This document shows positions 29,150 to 38,255 of a DNA stretch of 64,000 nucleotides, piece by piece. The notes under the pieces are model-generated. The model had not been told where the DNA came from. It made no database searches and worked only from the letters and a program-made list of their open reading frames with translations. A program made the position numbers and the translations under genes. Within the stretch, counting starts at the first letter, position 1, and every line of letters starts with the position of its first letter. The stretch comes from Luteibacter yeojuensis. GTDB lineage: Bacteria > Pseudomonadota > Gammaproteobacteria > Xanthomonadales > Rhodanobacteraceae. Location of the stretch: contig NZ_JAAQTL010000001.1 in assembly GCF_011742875.1 (NCBI RefSeq), forward strand, positions 1,054,001-1,118,000. The letters run 5' to 3'.

Positions 29150-32100
29150 CTACAGTGTCTTGTCGACCACGGTCGTGGTGAGGCGAGTCACATACGCCAT
29201 CAGCTCGGCGGCCGTCGCGGGCTTCAGCAGCACGCCGTCGAAGCGCAGGGTATCGTCCAGCGGGCGTCGCGGCGACATCGCGGCATACAGAAGCACCGGC
29301 AACGACGGATCGATCAGGCGCGCGGCGTGCAACAGGCGCCAGCCGTCGCCGCCGGGCAGGCGGTGTTCGGTAATGACGAGAGCCGGGATCTCCCGGCGTA
29401 TCGCCTCCAGGGCCGGGGCGGCGTCGGCAACGGCGATGCTCTGGAAGCCATAGCCGTCAAGCAGGTCGCACAACATCGCGCGCCGCGTGGCGTGCGGCTC
29501 GACGACGAGGACCAGCCTGCCCTCGCCATCCAGGTCGCCGATGTCGCCGCCCGCTTCCAGCTCGGCCTCCAGCTCGTCCTCGTTGGCCACGTCGAGGTCC
29601 AGCGCGAAGGTGAAGCGGCTGCCGTGCGAGGGTTCCGATTCCACGTCGAGGCGGGTACCCATGTGCTGGAGGAGCTGCATGACAATGGCGAGGCCCAGGC
29701 CGTTGCCCTCGTGCTGCGTGGCGTTGTCGCCACGCGCGAAGGGTTGTTGCAACGATTCCAGCGCCCCGGCATCGATACCGATGCCGGTATCCTCCACCGA
29801 GAAGACCAGCCTGATATGGCCGGCGCGATCCGGCACCGCGTCCGCGCGGAAAACCACCAGGCCATCGTGGGTGAACTTGGCCGCGTTGCCGAGCAGGTTG
29901 AGCAATACCTGGCGCAGGCGCCGGAAGTCCGCGACCACTACGGCGGGGAGCCGGTCGTCGAAGCGGCATTCGAAACGGTTGCCGTGCCGTTCCACCAGCA
30001 GGACGGCCTGCTCTCCCACCTCGTGCAGGAAACCGTGCAGGTAGCCCGGTACCGGTTCGAGCTGCAGCTCGGTGAGTTCACCGCGCGAGAATTCCAGCAG
30101 GTCGTCGATCAGTTCCATCTGCTGGCGTACGTGTCGCTCGATGATCTGCGGGTAGTCGCGTCGCGTGCTGCCAACGCGCCACTGCCGGACCGCGCTCATG
30201 ATCGCACCCAGCGGAGCCCGCAGGTCGTGGCCGACATGCGCCAGCAGCATGCGGCGGGACTGCAACGACTGGCGCAGTTCCGCCGTGCGTTTCTGCACGA
30301 GTCCTTCCAGCCGTTGCGCATGGGCGACGAGCAGGCGAATCCGCCAGCGCCACGCGAGCGCGACAAGGAGGATGACGAGGATCGCGGCTCCCACGAAAGC
30401 CCAGGGCGTGAGCCACCATGGCGGCGACACCGTCAGCTCGAGAACAGTGGGATCCGACTCGGAGCGCCGGTTCACGTCCACCGCTTTCACCTCGAAGCGG
30501 TAACGCCCGGGAGGGAGCGACGCATAACGGACTTCGCGTTGCGCGGTATCGACCCAGCCGTCGTCGACGCCGGAGAGACGATAGCGGAAACGCACCGGGT
30601 GGCCCGCGCTGTTGCCCGATACCCCAAAACGCAATACCAGCGCTGCCGCGTCGCGGAACGGCAGCGTGGCGCCGGCCGCGACGTCGCGTTTCCCGTAACG
30701 CGTCGCGAGCAGCAGCGGATGGATTTCCCGTGGCGCGAGCAATTGCCCCGGATCGAGCACGTGCGTGAGGCCGATCGGCGCACCGATCCACACGGTGCCA
30801 TCGGTATCCGCGAAGAACGCGCCGTGATTGGTCTCGTCCCAGAGCAGACCGTCGCGCATGGACAGACGGACCCAGCCGCTGGGGTCGAGCACGTCCACGC
30901 CATTGCCGCCGCCAGCCCACAACCGGCCGCTACGGTCGGCGCGCAGGAAATAGAAGCGCGTGTCGGCCAGCAACGGATCGGCCACCGGGGTCATCCTCAC
31001 GTCGGCGGCGTCGCCGACCTGCCCGGTCAGCAGTCCCGGTTGCAGGGAACTGAGCCAGAGGCGGCCATCGGGCGTGACCGCCACGTTCTCGTAGCCGCCC
31101 GGCGATTCCTCCGGCAGCACGTGCACGCGCGACCAGCCGCCAGCGTTGTGCCGGTAGAGACCGGAACTGCAGGCGACCCAGAGACGCCCCTGGCCGTCCT
31201 CGGCGACGTCCGAGCACATGGTGGAGGGGATCAGCGCGGGCGCGGCAGGCGCGGCTTTTTTCGCGACGGGGTCGACCTCGTAGAGGCCGCCGAGCGTATA
31301 GGCCCAGAAGTGCCCCGCGCTGTCGAGATAGGCGCCGCGCACCAGATAAGGCAGCGTGGCGATATCGGTGCCCTGCTTCGTCGCCGGGTCGTAGCGTACG
31401 ACGCGGCCGTCGAAGAGGAAGTACCAGATCGCCCCCTTCCCGTCGGCGATCACCGCGTGCGCCTGGTTGGGTGGCGGAATGTCCAGAGGCGCGCGGTGCG
31501 CGCGGCCTTTGTCCGTTTCGATGGCTTCGCCACCGGACTCGCCGGCTACCCAGATCGTATGCGCATCGCCGCGGGCGATCGACCACACCAGGCTGCCGCT
31601 CAGGCCCTGCGCGGCCGTCCAGTTCTCGACGGCATCGGCATTGCTCCAATAAAAGACGCCGCGACCGTACGTACCCATCCAGATCATGCCTTCCCGGTCG
31701 GCCACCATGGACGAGATGCCGACGTCGGGCACGCCATTGCCCGTATCGAACAGCTCCCAGCGCGCGCCATCCCAGCGCGCGACACCCACGTCGGTGCGGG
31801 TAAGGATGCGCCCGGCCCGATCCTCGACGATGTCGATGCTGGAGGCCGCCACTTCGGTATGGCCGCCAGGAATCCCGTGTTCTTCGAACGACAGGCCGCC
31901 GGCCGGCAAGCGGACGACGTGGCGTATGCCACGCACCCAGAGACTGCCGTCCTGCGCGGCGAGTATGCCCAGCCACTTGTCCGCGGGTACGCCTTGGGCC
32001 GTGCCGAAACGGGTCAGGACGCCATTGCGCAACCGGCACACTTCACTGCCGCAGCCGAACCAGGTGGTACCGCTACGGTGCAGCACCGCGCTCACGTCCA

Positions 32101-32647
32101 CCTGCCCCGCCGCGTTCGCCATCAGGGGCGACGAGGACCAGGCACCCGCGGCGTCCACGCTCAGGTGCAGCAGCCGGTGGCCGCTCACGACCAGCATGCC
32201 GCCATGGTCGTCGGCGGCCACGGTCTGTCCGCGATCCGCGAACATCGTGCTGCCGCCGGGCTTCACCCAGGCGAAGTTGCCGTCGTCGCCGCGCCGTTGC
32301 AGGCCGGCGCGCGAGGCCACCCACAGATGGCCCTCCGCATCCTCGCCGAGGCCGATCACTTCCGAGGTCTGGAATCCGCGATCCTTGCCGACCGCGTTGA
32401 ATCCGAGGCCGTCGAAGCGGTACAGGCCCTTCTCGGTACCGACCCAGAGGAAACCGTCGCGATCCACGAGCATCCGCACGACGGAAAGACTGGTGAGGCC
32501 GCTGTCCTGCGCATAGACCGTCAGCGGAAGCTGCACCGAAGAGGCATGTGCGGGAACCTGCCACGCCATGAGGCATGCCAGCAGCAGCGCGGCCGCGAGC
32601 CCTCGCCAACCGGCCCTTGCAGCCACCTGGGATCGGCTACCGTGCAC
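29150..32647 (-). CDS. Hybrid sensor kinase: propeller, Y_Y_Y, HisKA, HATPase, degenerate receiver
   Basis: 1165 residues. A signal peptide (to about 36) precedes two-component-regulator propeller repeats (about 45-640, recurring DxxGxLWVG/DGxxWxG), a Y_Y_Y domain (about 660-740) and one membrane helix (about 751-767). The cytoplasmic part has HisKA with His807 (HVGHDLRAPLG), the N box at Asn921 (LLNLLGNAAKF), G boxes DTGIGID and GNGLGLAI, and a terminal receiver (about 1045-1160). In that receiver Glu1094 replaces the phosphoacceptor Asp (VITEHRLPGG) and the acidic pair is VEP, while Lys1142 is kept. GTG 32647 overlaps the response-regulator gene by 11 bases. It probably senses a periplasmic ligand and signals to its partner. 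Confidence 0.88.
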   Translation of the reverse strand: MHGSRSQVAARAGWRGLAAALLLACLMAWQVPAHASSVQLPLTVYAQDSGLTSLSVVRMLVDRDGFLWVGTEKGLYRFDGLGFNAVGKDRGFQTSEVIGLGEDAEGHLWVASRAGLQRRGDDGNFAWVKPGGSTMFADRGQTVAADDHGGMLVVSGHRLLHLSVDAAGAWSSSPLMANAAGQVDVSAVLHRSGTTWFGCGSEVCRLRNGVLTRFGTAQGVPADKWLGILAAQDGSLWVRGIRHVVRLPAGGLSFEEHGIPGGHTEVAASSIDIVEDRAGRILTRTDVGVARWDGARWELFDTGNGVPDVGISSMVADREGMIWMGTYGRGVFYWSNADAVENWTAAQGLSGSLVWSIARGDAHTIWVAGESGGEAIETDKGRAHRAPLDIPPPNQAHAVIADGKGAIWYFLFDGRVVRYDPATKQGTDIATLPYLVRGAYLDSAGHFWAYTLGGLYEVDPVAKKAAPAAPALIPSTMCSDVAEDGQGRLWVACSSGLYRHNAGGWSRVHVLPEESPGGYENVAVTPDGRLWLSSLQPGLLTGQVGDAADVRMTPVADPLLADTRFYFLRADRSGRLWAGGGNGVDVLDPSGWVRLSMRDGLLWDETNHGAFFADTDGTVWIGAPIGLTHVLDPGQLLAPREIHPLLLATRYGKRDVAAGATLPFRDAAALVLRFGVSGNSAGHPVRFRYRLSGVDDGWVDTAQREVRYASLPPGRYRFEVKAVDVNRRSESDPTVLELTVSPPWWLTPWAFVGAAILVILLVALAWRWRIRLLVAHAQRLEGLVQKRTAELRQSLQSRRMLLAHVGHDLRAPLGAIMSAVRQWRVGSTRRDYPQIIERHVRQQMELIDDLLEFSRGELTELQLEPVPGYLHGFLHEVGEQAVLLVERHGNRFECRFDDRLPAVVVADFRRLRQVLLNLLGNAAKFTHDGLVVFRADAVPDRAGHIRLVFSVEDTGIGIDAGALESLQQPFARGDNATQHEGNGLGLAIVMQLLQHMGTRLDVESEPSHGSRFTFALDLDVANEDELEAELEAGGDIGDLDGEGRLVLVVEPHATRRAMLCDLLDGYGFQSIAVADAAPALEAIRREIPALVITEHRLPGGDGWRLLHAARLIDPSLPVLLYAAMSPRRPLDDTLRFDGVLLKPATAAELMAYVTRLTTTVVDKTL

Positions 32648-33419
32648 GGCTGGCCGATGCTTCGACGGCGCCCTGCCGCGCTGCCTTGCGGTATTCGCTG
32701 GGCGTCACGCCAAGGCGTTCGCGAAACGCGGTGGTGAAATTGCAGGCGCTGCGAAAACCGATGTTCTCCGCGATCTCCTGCATGCCCAGCGATGTGTCGG
32801 CCAACAGTTCGCGACTCTTGCGCAGGCGCTCCTCGCGGATCCATGCGAACACCGTCATGCCCAGTTGTTGGCGGAAGATCGCGGACAGGCGCTTGTCGTA
32901 CGTTCCCACGCCGGCGGCGATCTCCTCGAGCGTGAAGGGCGCGGACAGCTGGCGGCCGATCAACCGCATCGCCGCGCGCAGCATCGCCTCGTCACGGTTC
33001 GGCGCAACGTCCGCGGCCGCGTCGGGAGCATCGCCACGCCGGGACAGGCGCAGGTGGATCTGGACCCTCGCAATAATTTCCGCGGGATCGCAGGATTTCA
33101 GGATGTAATCGACGGCGCCGTGGTTCAGGCCTTCCAGGCGCTCTTCCGCGCTGGACGCGGAGGTGAGGAAGAGAATGGGCGTGGCGCGTGCCCGTGGCAG
33201 CTCCTGCAGAAGACGGCACAGCGCGAACCCGTCCATGCCCGGCATGCGCACGTCCAGCAGGATCAGGTCCGGTACCAGCGCTTGCGCGCGGTGATAACCC
33301 TGTTCCGCGGTGGTCGCGAGAGTAATGCGCCAGGGTTGCGCCCTGAGGGCCAGCAGCAGTTCGCGGATGTTCTCCGGCGCATCGTCGATGACCAGGATGT
33401 GGGAATCCTGAATGGACAT
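32637..33419 (-). CDS. Response regulator with AraC-type DNA-binding domain
   Basis: 260 residues. The receiver domain (about 7-122) has the acidic pair Asp12-Asp13, phosphoacceptor Asp56 in LILLDVRMPGMDG, Ser/Thr in FLTSAS and Lys108. An AraC-family double HTH follows (about 150-248: FTLEEIAAGVGTYDKRLSAIF, then IAENIGFRSACNFTTAFRE and TPSEYRK). ATG 33419 gives the normal receiver start. The gene is first in an operon with the hybrid kinase, 11-bp overlap, and both lie just upstream of the giant-protein operon on the same strand. Control of that operon is the natural inference. Confidence 0.88.
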   Translation of the reverse strand: MSIQDSHILVIDDAPENIRELLLALRAQPWRITLATTAEQGYHRAQALVPDLILLDVRMPGMDGFALCRLLQELPRARATPILFLTSASSAEERLEGLNHGAVDYILKSCDPAEIIARVQIHLRLSRRGDAPDAAADVAPNRDEAMLRAAMRLIGRQLSAPFTLEEIAAGVGTYDKRLSAIFRQQLGMTVFAWIREERLRKSRELLADTSLGMQEIAENIGFRSACNFTTAFRERLGVTPSEYRKAARQGAVEASASRAR

Positions 33420-33444
33420 GATGAAGGTCCCCCTGCGGACTGCC

Positions 33445-33480
33445 CGTACCTTTGGCCGGTACGTTTTCACTGGAGTATAC
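33445..33480 (-). promoter_or_regulatory. Candidate promoter and dyad of the response regulator-kinase operon
   Basis: On the minus strand TATACT (33480-33475) fits a -10 element; I see no good -35. Just downstream is the inverted repeat CGTACC-N7-GGTACG (33445-33463), which would lie at or just after the transcription start and 26-44 bases before the ATG. It could be an operator or a small 5' leader hairpin. Confidence 0.35.
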
Positions 33481-33632
33481 GGCGTTCGAAAGGGAAATTT
33501 CCGCTCCAGCAAAGGAATTTCGCGCGCGCCCAAAGGTGGCGGCCGTCACATTTCCCTAGACTGGCGGCGGCACGCAAGGGTGCCATCGCATAGTGAGGTT
33601 GGACGTCGCGGCACAGCCCGGCGCGCAGGACA

Positions 33633-34556
33633 ATGGAACGAATCAATAATCTCGACGACCTGTTCCTGCTGGTCCAGGTCATTGAAGCGGGCGGGTTCTC
33701 CGCCGCTGCCGCACGACTGGGTACGACGCGCTCATTGCTCAGCCGCCGCATCATCGCGCTCGAGGAACGCCTCGGTGCCCGACTTCTGCATCGCAATGCC
33801 CGCCAGTTCGCCGTGACCGCGACGGGCGAGCGTGTGTATCGCCACGCCGCCGCCATGTGCGAATCCGCACTCGCCGCCGAACAGGCCGCCGCGGCGCAAA
33901 GCGTGGCCAACAGCCTGGTGCGGATCGAGGCCCATGGCCTGTTGTCGCCGCTCGTGGCGGAACTGGTCCCCGGCTTCGCCGCCATCCATCCGCGCATCCG
34001 TGTCCAGGTCGGCAACGGCGACAGCGACTTCGAGGCGTTGCTGCGCCAGCAGGCCGACGTGATCTTCAGCCTGCGCGAAACCATGCCGGACAGCGACGAC
34101 ATCGTGGCGCGCTCGCTTGGCAGCGTGCGCATGGTGACCGTAGGCAGCCCCGACCTCGTTCGTCGTATCGGCACACCCGAGAACCCATCCCATCTCGACG
34201 AAGCGCATTGCCTGAGCTACGCCGGCGAAACGTCCGGCTACTGGCGATTCCGCGGCATGGCACCGCGGCGCCGCAACGGCCGCATGGCCTCGGGCGACCC
34301 CGGCGCCTTGCTTTCCGCGGCGCGCGCGGGCGTGGGCTTCGCACAGTTTCCCCTTTACATGGTGGCCGACGACCTCGGCAACGGCCGCCTGCGCAGGGTG
34401 CTGGAACCCTTCGAGCCCTCGCCCCTGCCCTTGCACGCGCTCACCCTGTCCGGCCGGATCGCGAGCGACGTGACGCTGAACTTCGTACGTTTCGTGCAGA
34501 AGAGCCTGGCGGCGATGAGCGAGCGTTGGGAGCAGCTGGCGCCGGGCACCGCCTGA
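33633..34556 (+). CDS. LysR-family transcriptional regulator
   Basis: 307 residues. The N-terminal winged HTH (about 5-64) reads DDLFLLVQVIEAGGFSAAA, then LGTTRSLLSRRIIALEERLGARLLHR. A periplasmic-binding-protein-like effector domain follows (about 90-295). AGGA is placed 5-7 bases before ATG 33633. It resembles the AaeR/DsdC-like LTTR subgroup that works beside small dehydrogenases. It is divergent from the two-component operon (213 bp) and convergent with the NmrA-like gene, so its target is not evident. Confidence 0.88.
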   Translation: MERINNLDDLFLLVQVIEAGGFSAAAARLGTTRSLLSRRIIALEERLGARLLHRNARQFAVTATGERVYRHAAAMCESALAAEQAAAAQSVANSLVRIEAHGLLSPLVAELVPGFAAIHPRIRVQVGNGDSDFEALLRQQADVIFSLRETMPDSDDIVARSLGSVRMVTVGSPDLVRRIGTPENPSHLDEAHCLSYAGETSGYWRFRGMAPRRRNGRMASGDPGALLSAARAGVGFAQFPLYMVADDLGNGRLRRVLEPFEPSPLPLHALTLSGRIASDVTLNFVRFVQKSLAAMSERWEQLAPGTA

Positions 34557-34587
34557 CGCCGTCGAGGTCGGCAGCCGTTCCGCGGAG

Positions 34588-35457
34588 TCACTGCCCCATG
34601 CTGCGCACGAGGTCACGAACGACCGTCTCCAGCGGAATCCGGCCTTTGACGACACTGTCCGGGTTCCCCTCGAAGTCGATCCAGCCCTCGTTGAAGCCGT
34701 CGAGCATCCGCATGCGCGGCTCCGGATGTGTCATTCCCTGCGAGCGGAACAATGTTTCCCAGGTCTCGCGCCGCACGACCTCCGCCCGGATCGGCCGCTC
34801 CATGACATGCGCGAAAGTGGCCGCGATATCGTTCGGCGTAACGCGTACCGGGCCCTCCAGCTCGACAACCCGTGCGCCTGCCCAGGTCTGCTGGAGCAGC
34901 TCGGCCGCCACGCGACCCACATCCGCGGTGGCGACCATCGGCACGGCCCGGTCGAGCGGTTGCAGGAAGCTCGGGACGATGCCGTGCTCGCGCGCGGACG
35001 TGACATCCCACGCCGCGTTCTCCATGAACCAGCCAGGACGCAGGAACGTGACCGGAACAGGCACGCTCCGCAGCGCCTCTTCCATCCGCGTCAGCTGCGT
35101 CAGGAGGTTCTGTTGCCTCGCCTGCGCCCCGACGGTCGACAGGCACACCACTTTCTCAGGGCGCGCCGCCAGCAACGCCGTGCGTACCGCATCGATAACG
35201 GCGCCGGATTCGGAGAAGCCGGGCGTCGGATCGAATACGGGCGGCAGCAGGATAAAGACGCCTTCCATTCCCGCGAAGGCCGCCGTCAAGGCAGCGGCAT
35301 CGCACATGTCGGCAGCGGCGATCCCGCAACCGCGTTCCGCCCAGACGCGCGCCCGAACCGGGTCCCGCGCCACGGCGCGGACCCGGTGCCCCGTTGCCAA
35401 CAACGTGCGCGCTGCGGCGCCGCCTACTTTTCCCGTGATACCGGTGATGGCGAACAT
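34588..35457 (-). CDS. NmrA-like NAD(P)-binding reductase
   Basis: 289-residue atypical SDR of the NmrA/QOR2 group. MFAITGITGKVGGAAARTLL is the dinucleotide-binding start, and RAVARDPVRARVWAERG is the second strand and loop. FLRPGWFMENAAWD is typical of this family, and no YxxxK catalytic pair is present. Such proteins act either as quinone or aldehyde reductases or as redox sensors. ATG 35457 is chosen because the Rossmann fold begins immediately there. It is divergent from a LysR gene 109 bp away, which probably regulates it. Confidence 0.82.
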   Translation of the reverse strand: MFAITGITGKVGGAAARTLLATGHRVRAVARDPVRARVWAERGCGIAAADMCDAAALTAAFAGMEGVFILLPPVFDPTPGFSESGAVIDAVRTALLAARPEKVVCLSTVGAQARQQNLLTQLTRMEEALRSVPVPVTFLRPGWFMENAAWDVTSAREHGIVPSFLQPLDRAVPMVATADVGRVAAELLQQTWAGARVVELEGPVRVTPNDIAATFAHVMERPIRAEVVRRETWETLFRSQGMTHPEPRMRMLDGFNEGWIDFEGNPDSVVKGRIPLETVVRDLVRSMGQ

Positions 35458-35538
35458 GCCCGCGACTCCTCTCTTCTTTGGATGGGAGGAGACATGGTGG
35501 GCAAGAACGAAGGAAAACAAAATGCTATAAATGTCACT

Positions 35539-35556
35539 ACTTCAATGACACGAAGT
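35539..35556. promoter_or_regulatory. Candidate LysR operator between the NmrA-like and LysR genes
   Basis: The dyad ACTTC-N8-GAAGT lies 11-28 bases upstream of the LysR start, within a locally AT-rich stretch that also has GCTATAAAT (35524-35532). An interrupted dyad in a divergent intergenic region is the normal position of a LysR autoregulatory site. The match to the T-N11-A rule is loose. Confidence 0.4.
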
Positions 35557-35566
35557 TACTAATCCC

Positions 35567-36475
35567 ATGCCTCCCACCCGCGAAAACCTTTCCAGCGGCA
35601 TCAGCGTCTTCGCCGCCGTCGTCGACGCGGGAAGCTTCACTGCGGCGGCGGAGGCCATCGGCATCTCGCCGCCCGGGGTCAGCCGGTCGATCGCCCGCCT
35701 CGAACGGCGCTTGAACATCCGGCTGTTCAACCGGACCACACGCTCCGTGTCCCTCACCGAAGAAGGCCGCCGGTTCTACGACGAGGTGATGCCGCACGTG
35801 TGGGGCATGGAGGAAGCCGCGACGGCGGCGGCCGGCGGCACGGCCGCCGTGCGCGGGACACTGCGTATCAACCTCGACCCGGTGACCTCGGGTTTCCTGC
35901 TGGGTGCCCCGCTCGCGCGATTCATGGACGACCACCCCGATCTGTCGCTTGCATTCATCGCACGCGATCACCTGGGCGACCTGGTGACGGAGGGCTTCGA
36001 CATGGCCCTGCGTTTCGGCGAGCCGAGGTCGTCCAGCCTCGTTGCGCGGAAATTGCTGGATACGTCCGTCGTGACGGTCGCCGCGCCGTCCTACCTCGCC
36101 CGCCATGGCCGCCCGGAAGATCCCCGGGAACTGGGCACCGGGAAACATCGCTGCCTCGAATTCCGCGATCCGGAAACCGGCCGGCCCTTCGCATGGGAGT
36201 TCCACCGCAAGCGCAGGAAGCTCGCGGTCGAGACCCATGGAAAGCTCACGGTGAACGACCCCGGCGCATTGGTTCATGCCTGTGTGGCGGGCGTGGGCAT
36301 CGCCCAGATGCTTTCGCTGGCGGCCGCCCCCCTGATTCGCGAACGCCGCCTGGTCAACCTCTTCCCCGATTGGCCGGACGAGCGGTTCCCGCTGTATGCG
36401 TACCTGCCGACACGGCAACACATGCCGGCGAAATCGAGAGCATTCCTCGACTTCGTCGTTGCGCTCAGTTCATAA
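35567..36475 (+). CDS. LysR-family transcriptional regulator
   Basis: 302 residues. The HTH (about 8-65) contains SFTAAAEAIGISPPGVSRSIARLERRLN; the effector domain follows (about 95-295, with FDMALRFGEPRSSSLVARKL). It belongs to the large CrgA/AaeR-like subgroup. It is transcribed away from the NmrA-like reductase gene, the classical layout of an LTTR and its target. The inducer is unknown. Confidence 0.88.
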   Translation: MPPTRENLSSGISVFAAVVDAGSFTAAAEAIGISPPGVSRSIARLERRLNIRLFNRTTRSVSLTEEGRRFYDEVMPHVWGMEEAATAAAGGTAAVRGTLRINLDPVTSGFLLGAPLARFMDDHPDLSLAFIARDHLGDLVTEGFDMALRFGEPRSSSLVARKLLDTSVVTVAAPSYLARHGRPEDPRELGTGKHRCLEFRDPETGRPFAWEFHRKRRKLAVETHGKLTVNDPGALVHACVAGVGIAQMLSLAAAPLIRERRLVNLFPDWPDERFPLYAYLPTRQHMPAKSRAFLDFVVALSS

Positions 36476-36644
36476 CAAAGTCGCCGAAATACGGAGAAAC
36501 CCGAGCAGCAGCCTGACGATGGCGACGCCGCAACAGAGACCCATGCCGCTCTTTCGCGAGCCGGATTTCCGGCACATTATGAGGGCTTCCTGCATATGCC
36601 AAAATCGATCATCATGTGAAAACGGCGGCTAAAGGGGGAAAGCA

Positions 36645-37532
36645 ATGGGCTCTGCTTGCTTCGTTCGATATGGGATTCTCGCTCTGCTGGCGTCCGCGAT
36701 ACCGATGGTGGCGAATGCAACCTCGCCGCAGGCCTATACCGGGCCCATCATCGATACGCATGCCCATGTCCGCTACGGCGAAAACGATGCGCTGAAACCG
36801 GACCAACCCTCCGGCCCCGACCCCATCAAGAAATTCGATGACGAAGCCGGGGTGACGCGCAGCGCGCTCATCGTCATCGCCGGCGCCGGCGACATGGCGA
36901 AGACCCGCGCCCAGAACGATGCCGTGATCGCTTCGGCCAGGCAGAGCAAGGGGCGCTTCTTCCCCATCGCATCGGTACACCCCGCGGATGGGCAACTCGC
37001 ACTCGACGAGCTGGATCGCCTGGCGGGGCTGGGGGTAAAAATCATCAAGCTCCATCCGAACACGCAGAACTTCGATGTTTCGGATCCGGCCGTCGCCACC
37101 GTCGTGGCGCATTGCGGGCAGAAGGGTCTTGCCGTTCTTTTCGATTCCTACAAGCCCACGGACCCCGCCGAACTGGGCAAATTCCTGATGCTGTCGCTGC
37201 AGCATCCGAAGACAAAGTTCATTCTGGCGCACATGGGCTTCACCCATTTCCGCGAAACGCTGGCCTTCACGGAAGTGCGCAAAATGGGCTTTGGCGGAAA
37301 CGTGTACTTCGATCTTTCCGCCATCGCCGTGGCGCTGCACGGTTCGCCCGACGAAGCCCAACTCGTCTGGACCATTCGACAGATCGGCGTGGACCATTTC
37401 CTCTTCGGGTCCGATTGGCCGGTAGACACGCCGCTGGACGCCAAGCGCGCCGTGCTCGCCATGGGCTTCACCCCCGCCGAACAGAAGCTCATTTTTCACG
37501 ACAACGCGGTGGGCCTGATAGGCGGCCCATAA
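36645..37532 (+). CDS. Exported amidohydrolase_2-family metallohydrolase
   Basis: 295 residues with a signal peptide (cut near ANA-TS, residue 25). A TIM-barrel amidohydrolase follows: metal ligands in IIDTHAHVRYG (His39, His41), FILAHMGFTH and the catalytic Asp in FGSDWPVDTP. ATG 36645 has AAAGGGGGAAAG as a strong ribosome site. The 169 bp upstream is a plain intergenic region. Family members hydrolyse or decarboxylate small cyclic compounds. Most are cytosolic, so the periplasmic location inferred here is somewhat unusual. It converges on a glutathione transferase gene 22 bp away. Confidence 0.78.
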   Translation: MGSACFVRYGILALLASAIPMVANATSPQAYTGPIIDTHAHVRYGENDALKPDQPSGPDPIKKFDDEAGVTRSALIVIAGAGDMAKTRAQNDAVIASARQSKGRFFPIASVHPADGQLALDELDRLAGLGVKIIKLHPNTQNFDVSDPAVATVVAHCGQKGLAVLFDSYKPTDPAELGKFLMLSLQHPKTKFILAHMGFTHFRETLAFTEVRKMGFGGNVYFDLSAIAVALHGSPDEAQLVWTIRQIGVDHFLFGSDWPVDTPLDAKRAVLAMGFTPAEQKLIFHDNAVGLIGGP

Positions 37533-37554
37533 GGCCGCCCTTCCCCAGGATGGC

Positions 37555-38193
37555 TCAAGCCGCGTTGACGGCCAGTTGCGCCGCGAACGCACGCTGGTAG
37601 GCGGGCCTCGCTTCGCCTCGCGCAACGTACGCGGCGAGGTTCGGAAACTCGTCCAGTATCCCCGACGGCCGCGTCCTGAGCAGCACCGACACCATCAGCA
37701 GGTCGCCCGCGCTGAATGCGCCGTCGAGCCACTCCGAATCGCCAAGCCGATCGGAGAGCTGACCCAGCCGCTGGCGGATGCGGTCACGGACCAGCGGCAG
37801 GCGCTCCTTCGTCCACGGCTTGTCGCCCTCGCCGAACATGGCGGTCTGCAGTTCCAGGATCGGTGGCTCGATCGTGCTCAACGCGGCGAACATCCAGGTG
37901 ATTGCCCGTGCACGGGCATCGCCTTCGCGCGGCAGCAGACCGGCATGGTTTTCGGCGAGATGAAAGACAATGGCACCCGTCTCGAACAGGCAAAGGCCGC
38001 CTTCCTCATAGGTGGGAATCTGACCGAAGGGATGGACGCAGAGGTGCGCCGGCTCCTTCATCGCCTTGAACGATACGAAACGGACGTCGTAAGGCCGACC
38101 GGTTTCCTCCAGCGCCCAGCGAACGCGGGTATCGCGCGCCAGGCCCTTGCCGCCATCGGGCGAACGTTCAAATGCGGTAATGGTGATGGTCAT
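37555..38193 (-). CDS. Glutathione S-transferase family protein
   Basis: 212 residues. The N-terminal thioredoxin-like domain has the conserved proline loop (HPFGQIPTYEEGGLCLFETGAI, written here as family pattern HPFGQIP then FETGAI, which binds the glutathione gamma-glutamyl group). A helical C-domain follows (AGDLLMVSVLLRT). Start ATG 38193 has GGAGG eight bases upstream. It lies 62 bp downstream of the YCII-like gene on the same strand. It is clearly related to the second GST of this window (39602-40249): both have RDxRVRWALEE followed by a G-x-PY and PFGQIP. Confidence 0.86.
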   Translation of the reverse strand: MTITITAFERSPDGGKGLARDTRVRWALEETGRPYDVRFVSFKAMKEPAHLCVHPFGQIPTYEEGGLCLFETGAIVFHLAENHAGLLPREGDARARAITWMFAALSTIEPPILELQTAMFGEGDKPWTKERLPLVRDRIRQRLGQLSDRLGDSEWLDGAFSAGDLLMVSVLLRTRPSGILDEFPNLAAYVARGEARPAYQRAFAAQLAVNAA

Positions 38194-38255
38194 CGTGATA
38201 CTCCTCCAGGCGTTTCGTGACGGGGGAAGGATGTCCTTGGGGGCGGTCCGGCCGG

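Noticed and set aside
28944..29453. 169-codon plus-strand frame starting in the kinase/giant-gene spacer
   Set aside because: Most of it is antisense to the kinase and it shows no protein-like pattern; only the first part is truly intergenic.
29327..32737. 1136-codon plus-strand frame over the sensor kinase
   Set aside because: Antisense shadow of a well-supported kinase; composition is Arg/His/Ala-rich with no fold signature.
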